DNA from: JBDSZL01 sp039925145
GTDB taxonomy: Bacteria > Acidobacteriota > Vicinamibacteria > Vicinamibacterales > SCN-69-37
Direction: 5' to 3'
DNA length: 64,000 nucleotides
NCBI GenBank assembly: GCA_039925145.1
Contig: JBDSZL010000004.1
Coordinates: 62,001 to 126,000, forward strand
Positions 34,795-43,195 of the stretch are shown piece by piece. A model generated the notes under the pieces. The model was given only the letters and a program-made list of their open reading frames with translations. It had not been told where the DNA came from and searched no databases. Position numbers and translations under genes: made by a program. How positions within the stretch are numbered: the stretch's first letter is position 1; each line of letters starts with the position of its first letter.

Positions 34795-35130
34795 ATGCCG
34801 ACACCCACAACCGACCTCATTCAGGGAACGCTCGACCTGCTCATCCTCAAATCCCTATCGCTCCAGCCGATGCACGGCTTCGGCATCACGCAGCGCATTC
34901 AGGCCGTGAGTCAGAGTGTCTTTCGAGTCAACCCGGGGTCGCTGCTCGTCGGTTTGCAGCGCCTCGAGCGGGCCGGCCTGGTCAAGGGTGTCTGGCGAGC
35001 AACGGAGAACAACCGGCGCGCCCGGTTTTACCAACTGACCGCCAAAGGCAGGAAGCGGCTCGAGCATGAGTGCTCCGAGTGGGAACGCCGATCGGGCGCC
35101 ATCGCGCGCCTGCTCGAGTCCGAGTCGTGA
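34795..35130 (+). CDS. PadR-family transcriptional regulator
   Basis: 111 residues. It shows the PadR winged helix: 'DLIQGTLDLLILKSLSLQPMHGFGITQRI', 'NPGSLLVGLQRLERAGLVKG', then 'RRARFYQLTAKGRKRLEHE'. The usual 'GTLYPAL' of family members is here 'GSLLVGL'. The ATG at 34795 is preferred because of the promoter at 34752-34780; a GTG at 34777 would add six residues. It overlaps the next gene by one base (TGATG). PadR proteins of this type are mostly repressors controlled by a small ligand, and in Acidobacteria they are regularly found in front of ADOP permeases, so it probably controls its neighbour and itself. Confidence 0.85.
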   Translation: MPTPTTDLIQGTLDLLILKSLSLQPMHGFGITQRIQAVSQSVFRVNPGSLLVGLQRLERAGLVKGVWRATENNRRARFYQLTAKGRKRLEHECSEWERRSGAIARLLESES

Positions 35131-37922
35131 TGCCTTCGCCCTGGCGCGCTGTCGTCATCGGTTTCAGACGCCTCTTTCGACGGTCCGCAGCCGCGCGAGA
35201 TCTCGACGATGAGGTCGAGTCGTACCTCGAGGCGGCCAGAGACGCCTATCGAAAGGCGGGACTGACCCCGGAAGATGCGGCTCGCGCGTCGCGCGTCGAA
35301 CTGGGGAGCCTCACGGCCGTCAAGGACCAGGTTCGAATGAGCGGGTGGGAGTCCGTGGTCGACGCAACGTGGCGCGACGTGCAATATGCGGCGCGGCGGT
35401 TGCGTCGATCGCCGGGTTTCACCGTGGCCGCGTTCCTCGTGCTTGCCCTGGGTATCGGCGCCAACGTCGCCATCTTCAGCATCGTGAACGCCCTGCTGAT
35501 TCGGCCGCTCCCAGTGGAGGCACCAGAGGAACTGGTGTTCATCGACCGGGCAACGAGTACGTTCACCTGCTGCACTGTCCGCGAAGCGAACGCCTATGAT
35601 GCCGCGACCGACATCTTCCGCGGAGTCGCAACATTCCGGTCTCAGACATCGACGCTTGGAGTCGGGCCAGATGCCATGGAAGCACTTGGCGAGTCAGTGT
35701 CAACGAACTATTTCGGGGTGCTCGGCCTTCGGCCGAGGTTGGGGCGTGCCTTCTCGACGATAGACGACGTACCCGGCGCCACGCCGGTCGTGATCATCAG
35801 CGAGCGGCTGTGGCGGTCGCGGTTTGACGCCGATCCAAACGTGCTCGGCCGACGCCTCCGCCTGGCGTCCAGAGACATGGTCGACAGCGGATGGCTGTAC
35901 ACCGTCGTCGGTGTCATGGATAAGGCGTTTAGCGGACTGGATGATCCGTGGCGGTCGACCGAGTTCTGGGTGCCAAGGTCGCAACGTCAGAGAGAGCGAG
36001 ATCAACTCAACGATGCCGATCGTCTCTTGCCCGACCGTGAGGCCAGTGCCGGCCACCTCGTGGCCCGTCTGCAGCGGCATGTGCCTGCCGCCCGGGCGCA
36101 GGCTTTCGTGAATACCACGCACCCGGCATTCGGGGGGCCGAGTCTCAACAACAGGCGGCCGAGTCTCGACAACAGCCTGAATCCCGCGGATCGTCTGCTG
36201 GCGGTTCGGACCTCTCGCCGGATAACACTGCCCATGGACAGCAGGGGGCGGATTGCACCCGAGCGTCTGGCGGCCGCACTGATGGCGCTTGCTGGGCTGG
36301 TGCTGGCCCTTGGAGTCACGAACCTTGCTGGTGTGACGATCGCGCGCGGCATCGTTCGGCAGCCTGAGCTGACGTTACGGGTGACGCTTGGTGCAACGCG
36401 CGGACGAGTTGCGCGCCAGCTTGCGATCGAGGGCCTGCTGCTATCCACGTCTGCGGCGATGGGCGGCGTCCTGCTATCGAGGTGGCTGGTGACGGCGTTC
36501 CTTCGCAACCTGCCAGCACGTTCTTTCACGGCCGCCTTTGCGTCGATCGACGTGCCGATGGATGTTCGCGTGTGTGGGGTGGCTGTCGTGACTGCCATCG
36601 CGACCGGGCTGATCGTCGGTCTGGCACCCGTTCGTCGGATCTCGAGCGGCAATCTTCTCGCGAGCCTCGGCCATGCCTCGGATGTCTCGCCGCGCCGCGT
36701 GCGGGCGCGCCTGCGCTATTGGATCGTCTTGCCGCAAGTGGCAGCATGCGTCGGACTCCTGCTTGGTGCCGGGATCGCGGTCAGAGCGCTTATCGCTGTC
36801 GCGACAGTCGACCTCGGCTACAAACAGGAGCAGGCCGCAATGGTGCAGTGGGCGGGGCGCCGGTTCGGTGTTGCTCCTGGGGCGTCCGCGCAGGGGAGCC
36901 ACGAAGCCGACACGGCACGGCAGCGGCAGTTCAATCGTCGCGTCCTCGAACTGGCGGCAAGCAGCCCCGAGCTGGTTGCTGCGGGCCTTACCGACGCGCT
37001 TCCGACCGAGGCCGGCCGGGCGGGCGTCATCAATCCCGCACGGTTTGCCGTCTCGGCCGGACCGATCGATGTCGCCACGGCCCAGATCACTCAAGGCTAC
37101 TTCGACGCAATTGGTGTCCGCGTCTTGCTCGGGCGCGGGATAGACGCGCGCGACACGCTGCAATCGCCAGCCATCGCGATCGTCTCCGAGAGTGTGGCGG
37201 CCCGCCTCTGGCCCGGGCGATCCGCGATTGGCCAGTCGATCGGGTTCCATCGTGGCAGTCGTGAGCCAGACTGGTTGGAGGTCATTGGCGTCGTGAACGA
37301 CGTCAGATTGCCGCTGTCGGAAGGCGAGCCACAGCCCGTTGTCTACGTCGCGATGAACCAGGAGAACGCATTGCTGCGACGAAGCACGATGTTCCTCGTG
37401 GCCCGTGGAAAAGCGAGCGGTCGGGACGTGGCCTCCACTCTCCGCTCCATTGTCTGGCACGCCGATCCGGAGATGGAGATTGCAAAGAGCCAGACCCTGC
37501 AGTCCGTCATCGACGATGTGCGGTACGCCCGCCATTTTGCGGTGGCGCTCCTCGCATCATCAGGCGTCTGCGGCCTTCTCCTGGCCGGACTCGGCCTCTA
37601 CGCCCTCGTCTCGCACTCGGTCGCGCAGCGGATGCGAGAGCTCGCCATCCGCGCGGCACTCGGCGCCGGCCGCATCGAGATCATGAATCTCGTCGTCCAC
37701 GAAGGCATCACAGTGGCGGCAATCGGATCGGTGGTCGGCCTCCTGCTGGCGTTCATCGGCATGCACATCGTCTCGCACCAGGTCTTTGCGATTCCAGCGG
37801 TAGATCTGACAACGGCCCTCATCGTCATCGCCATCGTCGCGGTTGTCGTCGTCCTCGCCGCGGTCATCCCGGCTCGTCGTGCCGCCCGCGCCGATCCGAT
37901 GACCATCCTTCGCTGGCAGTGA
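35130..37922 (+). CDS. ADOP-type MacB/FtsX permease (first copy)
   Basis: 930 residues. An N-terminal cytoplasmic helical domain ('DDEVESYLEAARDAYRKAGL') is followed by 'QYAARRLRRSPGFTVAAFLVLALGIGANVAIFSIV', the standard ADOP first membrane segment. A MacB-type periplasmic domain, three-helix FtsX block (~390-490), a second periplasmic domain ('ITQGYFDAIGVRVLLGRGIDARD') and a second FtsX block ending 'VIPARRAARADPMTILRWQ' complete it. The two FtsX halves make it a duplicated permease lacking its ATPase. Role unknown; export or signalling by lipoprotein or peptide handling is inferred. Its last 105 bp and downstream flank are copied at 41438-41605. Confidence 0.88.
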   Translation: MPSPWRAVVIGFRRLFRRSAAARDLDDEVESYLEAARDAYRKAGLTPEDAARASRVELGSLTAVKDQVRMSGWESVVDATWRDVQYAARRLRRSPGFTVAAFLVLALGIGANVAIFSIVNALLIRPLPVEAPEELVFIDRATSTFTCCTVREANAYDAATDIFRGVATFRSQTSTLGVGPDAMEALGESVSTNYFGVLGLRPRLGRAFSTIDDVPGATPVVIISERLWRSRFDADPNVLGRRLRLASRDMVDSGWLYTVVGVMDKAFSGLDDPWRSTEFWVPRSQRQRERDQLNDADRLLPDREASAGHLVARLQRHVPAARAQAFVNTTHPAFGGPSLNNRRPSLDNSLNPADRLLAVRTSRRITLPMDSRGRIAPERLAAALMALAGLVLALGVTNLAGVTIARGIVRQPELTLRVTLGATRGRVARQLAIEGLLLSTSAAMGGVLLSRWLVTAFLRNLPARSFTAAFASIDVPMDVRVCGVAVVTAIATGLIVGLAPVRRISSGNLLASLGHASDVSPRRVRARLRYWIVLPQVAACVGLLLGAGIAVRALIAVATVDLGYKQEQAAMVQWAGRRFGVAPGASAQGSHEADTARQRQFNRRVLELAASSPELVAAGLTDALPTEAGRAGVINPARFAVSAGPIDVATAQITQGYFDAIGVRVLLGRGIDARDTLQSPAIAIVSESVAARLWPGRSAIGQSIGFHRGSREPDWLEVIGVVNDVRLPLSEGEPQPVVYVAMNQENALLRRSTMFLVARGKASGRDVASTLRSIVWHADPEMEIAKSQTLQSVIDDVRYARHFAVALLASSGVCGLLLAGLGLYALVSHSVAQRMRELAIRAALGAGRIEIMNLVVHEGITVAAIGSVVGLLLAFIGMHIVSHQVFAIPAVDLTTALIVIAIVAVVVVLAAVIPARRAARADPMTILRWQ
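36134..36178 (+). repeat. 21-bp imperfect tandem duplication inside the first ADOP gene
   Basis: CGGCCGAGTCTCAACAACAG-like unit present twice in tandem with one or two changes, encoding 'RPSLNN' and 'RPSLDN' type repeats in a periplasmic loop. In frame; probably a recent slippage duplication. Confidence 0.5.
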
Positions 37923-37985
37923 CACAGCAATCGCCGCTGACGCGCGCGCGAGGTTGCTGCGCTCGTCGCGGCATTCAACGTGGCA
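37818..37985 (+). repeat. Direct repeat, copy 1 (ADOP 3' end plus flank)
   Basis: 168 bp that recur at 41438-41605 in the same orientation with about 7 mismatches (about 96% identity, counted by eye, no gaps). This copy is the intact one: the last 35 codons and stop of the first ADOP gene, then 63 bp of non-coding flank. Confidence 0.85.
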
Positions 37986-38054
37986 CGAGCGGGGCCCAAC
38001 AACTGGCAAGGGGTGAGGCGAAGCACCTGACAGATGGCCGACGCGGGCGCTTGC

Positions 38055-40661
38055 TCAGTTGTCCCGCAAGAGCCCTGCCGGAGATCTCCTCATGTTTCGC
38101 CACACAGGCACCAGGGCGCCGCAAGTCAGGAGGAGCGGGGCTGCGAGGAGTCCCCCAGCCACCTGCCACGGCGTGAGCGGCACGAAGTCGACATCTAGTC
38201 TCCTAACAACTGTTGACGCCCAGATAGACACGAGGACGCCAGCGAACGTTGCAACAACGCTGACGGGAAGCACCCGCCCAAGTGTGATCCGGGACAGGAG
38301 AATGAACGGCTCCGCGCCGAGCGCAATTCGTATGCCCATCTCCTTGCCACGGGCGAAAACCTCCGCTGCCGAACTCAGCCCCATAGTCACGCCCACACCG
38401 AGGAGGGTCATCAGCGCTATCCAGCCGCTGAGCACTGCCGTCAGCCACAAGGAATCGACAGCCCTGGCCGCGACATTTTGCAACGTATCCATCGCAACGA
38501 ACCTCGCCGTCGGATCGACAGCCGCCAGCGCGGCGCTCGCCATTCGTGCGGTGAGTTTAGGTGAACCGGTGCCCCTACGCGCCAAAAGGTGCAACGAGCG
38601 TCCGTGCCTCTCACTCGCCAGGGGAAGGTACACCTCTGGCTTCACCTTGCCTCGGTAGCCTTCGTGCCGCACGTCTGAGACGACGCCGATGATCGTGGCC
38701 CAGTCCTCCGTGACCTCGTTGGCGCGGCCGAACTTGATCTGGCGATCCAGCGGGGACTCTCCATTGAAGTACGTCTTCGCGAATGCCTGGTTCACTACGG
38801 CCACCCGCCCGGATTGAGCGGTGTCACGCCAGTCAAAGTCCCGTCCTTGTAGCAGAGGTGCACCCAACACCGCGAACGCCCCAGGCGCAACCAGCTTTCG
38901 TCCCGGCGTCACGTGGCTGCTCTCTCCGTTGAGATACCGGCGGCCGCCCCTGATCGTGAGCGACACAGTGAAGCCGCTGTCGGTCACCGGCCCAACCTCC
39001 ATCGCACTTGCCCCAGTAACACCAGGGAGGCGCGCTGCAGCCTCGACGAACTGACGAGTCTGCTCCTCCCCGTCGGCGTCTAGTGCCACCTCGACATCGA
39101 TAACACTCTCGAGTGTCATCCCGAGCGGCGGCGTCAGGACGGAGACATATGACCGCACGTAGCCGACCGCCACGATCACCAGCGTGGGCATCGTGATACA
39201 CATGCCTACAAACCAAAGGCGAGGAACGCCGTTCCTGTTGTCGGCGAAGCGCCTCGCTCCTGATGTGAATCGCGAGAGCACCGCCAGATCGCCGGCTAGA
39301 ATGCCGCTCGCAACGACGCCCACTGAGCCGGCCGCGATAACGAGCACTGGCATAAGTCGTTCAATGACGAATCGGCCGCTGTGTATGTAGGAGTCGACCG
39401 CCAAGGTCGCCGGCACTGCCATGCCGACCAACAGCAGGAGCCGTCCTGCATGCGTCGATAGCCACCGGAGCGCATACTGCATCGGCCGCGCTCCCTGGAG
39501 GGCGTGGATCGACAGCTGCGAAGTTCTCAGTTGCGCATTGGTTAGGCACCACGCCAGCACCATGGCACAGCAGGCGATCGCTCCGACCAGTGCGGTCAGT
39601 CCGAACAGCGCGGCGCTCTTCCGAGCACGGTCCGACGTCATGAACTGTGGAATCGTTGTTGCGTGCAGTTCTACATCGCTCAGGGCTCCAGTTCGAGCAG
39701 AGCGCAGTCGCGTTTCCAATTCAGGACGTCCTCCCGCAGGCTTCGCCAAGAGCGTCGCTATCAGATACCCGGGACCGCGCGGCAACACTTTGCCTGGGAA
39801 GGCATCCTCAGTCTCCAAGTTGGTAATCAGTCCCAGGTCCTGGCGCCAGTACTCCGCGCTTCTGCTCGTGACACCGACGATCGTGCACTGGCCATGCTCG
39901 GCGCTAACTGCGACGCCGACCATCGCCTGCGCCGCGAGACCAAGGCGTGCGGCAAACCCGGGCGTAATGAGGCAGGTGGGCTGACCAGCGATGGCGCCTC
40001 TTGGAGGCAACCCGGTGCCGAGTGTCGTGGAGATGCCGCCCAGCGTCCCGATATCGCCTGACGCGAACATCACTGTCGTACGGTGCATGCCACTACCCAC
40101 GCGAACGGGCACGGCGGCCACCGCAAATACCGCCGTAGGAATTCCGGGGAACTCATCTCTGAGCTGCAGGGCCGTCGCGAGCGAGAGTAAACCCTGAAGG
40201 CCGATGTCGCCCCCAACAGTTCGTGCAGCCACGATCGTCTGGCGAACGGGAATGCCCGTTGGACGGTACACCTCGGCATAGAGCTCCGCACCTCGCACTG
40301 CCGCGCAGAGCGCCGCAGCCAACCAGAGTGATGCTAAACAGCAGAAAGCGGTCTCGGCTCCCTTCATCAGCCCGCGACTGCTGCTGATCGGCTGGCCACC
40401 ACTCACAGGGCGTCCCCAGCTGAGATCGCGCACGAGTGTCACCGCCCAGGTGAAGCCCCGCGCGTCGCGGTGGAGTTCCTTCGTCTGTTCGATGCCGCCC
40501 AGCGCCACTCGGGCGGCGCGCCGCGCGTCGTTTGGACTCATGCCACGCGCCTCATGCTCCTCCTGGAGCAATGCCAGATGAGCTTCGATCTCGCGGCTGA
40601 GCTCGCGCTCGATCCGACGGCCGCGGGTGACCTGCAGGAGCCGCGCGAAGAAGCGACGCAT
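38055..40661 (-). CDS. ADOP-type permease, divergent second copy
   Basis: 868 residues. The N-terminal helical domain is typical of ADOP ('RIERELSREIEAHLALLQEEHEARGMSPNDARRAA', 'RVALGGIEQTKE'), but the usual 'R-R-S-P-G-F-T ... LALGIGAN' block is missing: after 'TLVRDLSWGR' the sequence runs into an unrelated-looking 'LASLWLAAALCAAV' helix. Later regions fit ADOP proteins, including 'APGAFAVLGAPLLQGRDFDWRD', 'VAVVNQAFAKTYF' and a final FtsX block with 'EMGIRIALGAEPFILLSRI' and 'RRSPAGLLRDN'. It is convergent with the first ADOP gene. It starts two nt after the PadR gene. Possibly a specialised or partly decayed family member. Confidence 0.8.
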   Translation of the reverse strand: MRRFFARLLQVTRGRRIERELSREIEAHLALLQEEHEARGMSPNDARRAARVALGGIEQTKELHRDARGFTWAVTLVRDLSWGRPVSGGQPISSSRGLMKGAETAFCCLASLWLAAALCAAVRGAELYAEVYRPTGIPVRQTIVAARTVGGDIGLQGLLSLATALQLRDEFPGIPTAVFAVAAVPVRVGSGMHRTTVMFASGDIGTLGGISTTLGTGLPPRGAIAGQPTCLITPGFAARLGLAAQAMVGVAVSAEHGQCTIVGVTSRSAEYWRQDLGLITNLETEDAFPGKVLPRGPGYLIATLLAKPAGGRPELETRLRSARTGALSDVELHATTIPQFMTSDRARKSAALFGLTALVGAIACCAMVLAWCLTNAQLRTSQLSIHALQGARPMQYALRWLSTHAGRLLLLVGMAVPATLAVDSYIHSGRFVIERLMPVLVIAAGSVGVVASGILAGDLAVLSRFTSGARRFADNRNGVPRLWFVGMCITMPTLVIVAVGYVRSYVSVLTPPLGMTLESVIDVEVALDADGEEQTRQFVEAAARLPGVTGASAMEVGPVTDSGFTVSLTIRGGRRYLNGESSHVTPGRKLVAPGAFAVLGAPLLQGRDFDWRDTAQSGRVAVVNQAFAKTYFNGESPLDRQIKFGRANEVTEDWATIIGVVSDVRHEGYRGKVKPEVYLPLASERHGRSLHLLARRGTGSPKLTARMASAALAAVDPTARFVAMDTLQNVAARAVDSLWLTAVLSGWIALMTLLGVGVTMGLSSAAEVFARGKEMGIRIALGAEPFILLSRITLGRVLPVSVVATFAGVLVSIWASTVVRRLDVDFVPLTPWQVAGGLLAAPLLLTCGALVPVWRNMRRSPAGLLRDN

Positions 40662-40663
40662 CG

Positions 40664-41011
40664 TCAGGACTCGTGGCTGAGGAGCTTGTTGACGAGGCCT
40701 GCCAGGCGGCGCCACTTCTGGGCCTGCTCGGTGACCGCGCGGCGGCCGGCCGCTGTAACGGTGTAGTACTTCGCACCCCGGTTGCTCTCAGTCTTGCGCC
40801 AGTCGCCTTTGATCCAGCCCTTCTGCTCGAGACGTACGAGGGCGGGATACAGCGTTCCCTGGTTGAGCATCAACGGATGCTCTGCCACTTGCTCAAGCCG
40901 GGAGGCTAGGGAGTAGGCATGCAGTGGCCCCATGGTGGCCAGCGCCTGCAGCACGATCAGTTCGAGGGTGCCTTGGAGGAGTTCGACTTTGGAATGTTCA
41001 CGTTTCACCAT
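40664..41011 (-). CDS. PadR-family transcriptional regulator (second module)
   Basis: 115 residues. A canonical PadR winged helix: 'LLQGTLELIVLQALATMGPLHAYSLASRLEQ', 'LNQGTLYPALVRLEQKGWIKGDW' and 'ESNRGAKYYTVTAAGRRAV', with the recognition wing conserved. Start ATG at 41011. It lies 2 nt before the divergent ADOP gene, so they are co-transcribed. An imperfect dyad (41011-41029) covers the start codon and the TAGTGTCTC sequence shared with the first padR, a candidate operator for autoregulation. Not close in sequence to the first PadR, so the two modules are likely of separate origin. Confidence 0.9.
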   Translation of the reverse strand: MVKREHSKVELLQGTLELIVLQALATMGPLHAYSLASRLEQVAEHPLMLNQGTLYPALVRLEQKGWIKGDWRKTESNRGAKYYTVTAAGRRAVTEQAQKWRRLAGLVNKLLSHES

Positions 41012-41033
41012 CACTAGTGTCTCAAGTGAAGCG

Positions 41034-41062
41034 AGCTTATGACCGCTCCGCTTTACTGTCAA
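41034..41062 (-). promoter_or_regulatory. Promoter of the second PadR-ADOP module
   Basis: On the minus strand TTGACA (41062-41057), a 17-nt spacer, and TAAGCT (41039-41034). The ATG follows at 41011, giving a leader of roughly 15 nt that contains the imperfect dyad at 41029-41011. Confidence 0.65.
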
Positions 41063-41437
41063 GTGGAGCTACGGGCAGCGCGCCGACGAACGGGTCGGGG
41101 CCCCCGCGCGCCGGTCAGGCTGGGAAACTTCGTGCGAGGTCGGCTGAGCCCCGGCTTCCTCCGCCACGACCAATCCGGACGCGCTCGGACTACGAAGAAT
41201 CTCTATGAGGCTCCCGGTCTCGGGCCATGCTCTACGAATTCCATTCATCGGGCCCCGACACGGTTCAGGCCGAAGAGTGATGTGCACCACCGGATCCTGC
41301 CGCGTGGCGTGGCCGCACAATGTCGACGCTGAAAGGCGCGGGCTGGTGTCCGATCGGGCGGTAGGTCTCGACCGTGAACCAGATAACACGTAGCGCGCTC
41401 TGGGTCCTCGCTGGTCCGCAGAACCGCGGGGCCCGGG

Positions 41438-41605
41438 CTCATCGTCATCGCGATCGTCGCGGTTGTCGTCGTCCTCGCCTCGGTCATCCCGGCTCGTCGT
41501 GCCGCCCGCGCCGATCCGATGACCATCCTTCGCTGGTATTGACACAGCAACCGACGCTGACGCGCGCGCGAGGTTGTTGCGCTCGTCGCGGCATTCAACG
41601 TGGCA
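41438..41605 (+). pseudogene. ADOP 3'-end remnant (direct repeat, copy 2)
   Basis: 168 bp nearly identical to 37818-37985, containing the last codons of an ADOP gene (reading 'VIPARRAARADPMTILRWY' then stop) and the same downstream flank. No upstream ADOP coding sequence precedes it: the 376 bp before (41063-41437) hold no gene I can recognise. It is therefore the stump of a deleted or partly duplicated ADOP gene. The segment between the two copies carries the whole second PadR-ADOP module. Confidence 0.85.
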
Positions 41606-41627
41606 ACGCGCGGCGAGCAGCGATTCG

Positions 41628-42089
41628 CTACCTCAGGTCGAGATGGAGGAACTGGTTGAACGGGCTCTGCTCGTAGTCGCCAAAGGCTTGTCCGTTCGTA
41701 AAGCCCCGTTTACGGTAGAGCGCCAGCGCGGCATCGAAGGCCGGGCCTGAACCGGTCTCGAGTGACAGACGTGTGTAGGCACGGCGACGAGCCTCGGTGA
41801 CGATGTGCTCGAGGAGCACCGCGGCCACGCCTGTACGAAGATACGCGTCGGCTGTCCGCATGGATTTCACTTCGCCCGACGTCGCATCCAGTTCTTTCAA
41901 CGCCCCGAAGCCCGTCAGTGCCTCGCCGTCCCACAAGGCATAGAAACTGATTTCTGGCTGCTGTAATCCAGACCAATCGAGTGCAAACACATGGCCGGCA
42001 GGAGAGTTGGCGTGCATGCCTTCGAGGTGCCGGCGCAGCAGCGCCTTCACGCGCTCGTCGTCGAAGTCGACAGGCTTGATGACCCTCAT
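41628..42089 (-). CDS. GNAT-family N-acetyltransferase
   Basis: 153 residues, the size of a single GNAT domain. 'ISFYALWDGEALTGFGALKEL' is the strand pair before motif A; 'GEVKSMRTADAYLRTGVAAVLLEHIVTEARRRAY' is motif A with the acetyl-CoA loop (R-T-G-V-A in place of the usual R-G-x-G-x-A). 'LSLETGSGPAFDAALALYRKRGF' is motif B. The nearest relatives are small amino-acid or protein acetyltransferases of PhnO/YedL type; substrate not predictable. ATG at 42089; the longer upstream frame is unlikely. The 34-bp element at 42131-42164 lies 42 nt upstream. Confidence 0.82.
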   Translation of the reverse strand: MRVIKPVDFDDERVKALLRRHLEGMHANSPAGHVFALDWSGLQQPEISFYALWDGEALTGFGALKELDATSGEVKSMRTADAYLRTGVAAVLLEHIVTEARRRAYTRLSLETGSGPAFDAALALYRKRGFTNGQAFGDYEQSPFNQFLHLDLR

Positions 42090-42130
42090 GACTATCTTTC
42101 GAGCCGAGATTACCATTGGGTTCATGGGCA

Positions 42131-42164
42131 CTCGCGAACGTCGGATGCAAGCATCCGCGTCGCG
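42131..42164. repeat. 34-bp upstream element, copy A
   Basis: 31 of 34 bases are identical to 42793-42826, in the same orientation. It contains the dyad GGATGCAAGCATCC. It lies 42 bp upstream of the GNAT start and may be a promoter/operator shared with the cupin gene. Confidence 0.65.
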
Positions 42165-42228
42165 TGACAATTCGGCGCGCGCCAGACGGCCTTGCGCAGA
42201 TCCCGGGCACTTGCGTCCAGTTGTGGAG

Positions 42229-42735
42229 CTAAATTGGGTCTCCAAGCCGCAGGTTGAAGCGCTGCAGAAGCTCGGGAATGCTGGCTGGTTTCACTTCGAG
42301 GCCGTACTTCTCGCCCAGCGATCGCAGTGCCTCAGGACGGGCACCTCGTGATCCACCCAGATCAACGAGTTCAGCAAAGTACTGCTCGAATCCCGCCGGA
42401 CAGATAATCTCCAGAATGCGCGCCGGTTTGTCGCCGGCGTTCCAGAACGTGTGCCACTGGCCGCGCGGCTTGACGATCAGGTCTCCAACGCTGCCGACGA
42501 CGACCTCTTGATCGAGGAGGGCGCCGACGCGCCCCTCTATCACGTAGCTGTATTCGTCTTCGCGGCTGTGTCGGTGCAGGGGCGCGCCGAGGGCGCGCGG
42601 CGACATGGGGTGTTCGACGAGCGAGAATCCACCTCCGGATTCAGCGCCATCGATCATGAAGCGCACGCCGATGCTTCCAAGGAAGCCTGCTCTGCCGCCA
42701 TTGGCGCCGAGCACTCGTGCGGGCGTGGTGTCCAT
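42229..42735 (-). CDS. Cupin-domain protein
   Basis: 168 residues, a single cupin. Motif one is 'PLHRHSREDEYSYVIEGRVGALL' (His, His, Glu metal ligands) and motif two 'GDLIVKPRGQWHTFWNAGDKPARILEI' (His). The middle is typical of small monocupins; the last 40 residues form a helical tail. ATG at 42735, 58 nt from the 34-bp element. A metal-bound dioxygenase, isomerase or sugar-binding role are all possible. Confidence 0.82.
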   Translation of the reverse strand: MDTTPARVLGANGGRAGFLGSIGVRFMIDGAESGGGFSLVEHPMSPRALGAPLHRHSREDEYSYVIEGRVGALLDQEVVVGSVGDLIVKPRGQWHTFWNAGDKPARILEIICPAGFEQYFAELVDLGGSRGARPEALRSLGEKYGLEVKPASIPELLQRFNLRLGDPI

Positions 42736-42792
42736 GTCAGGCCTTTCGTCTTGCGGCGATCGCGAAGATGAACCCAAAGAGCGCCTCGTGGC

Positions 42793-42826
42793 CTCGCGAA
42801 CGTCCGATGCTACCATCCGCGTCGCG
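42793..42826. repeat. 34-bp upstream element, copy B
   Basis: Partner of 42131-42164, three mismatches, 58 bp upstream of the cupin start. The three changes fall at the dyad centre and partly break it (GATGC-TA-CCATC). Confidence 0.65.
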
Positions 42827-43195
42827 CCACCAATGCAGTCTGCGCGCGCGCGATTGGGCGTAAGACGCCGAGCCCAGCCAGACCAGCTGTCTCCAGTCAC
42901 CCTTCACTATGGTGTCACTCACGATAACTATTTCCTGCTCCCGAAGTGCTGACGAACCGCCGTCACAACACGCGGGCTCTCCGAGCCCAATGGCGCGTCC
43001 CGCGACTCACTTCTTTGTACTCCGCTCTCCCGAAGCCCGGAGCCGCGCTGCCGAGGCCACCGAGCAGTTTCTCGAACGGATGCGTTGACCAGGCGTTCTG
43101 CCTCGACGAGTCCTCTCGTCGCGATGCGCGCCGACTGAGCGTTACGGCCGACCCGTCAGGGCACCCGACACGGCGCGGTGTAGCATGTCCGCACG
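42827..43195. other. Intergenic region, no gene recognised
   Basis: 369 bp between the divergent cupin and 399-residue genes. Mixed base composition, with a TAGCAT box at 43181-43186 next to the following start. Open frames here are short and lack ribosome sites. Confidence 0.5.

Noticed and set aside
42131..42826. Integron attC sites around the GNAT and cupin genes
   Set aside because: The repeated 34-bp element lacks the GTTRRRY/RYYYAAC core pair and the expected imperfect long dyad, and no integrase is present.
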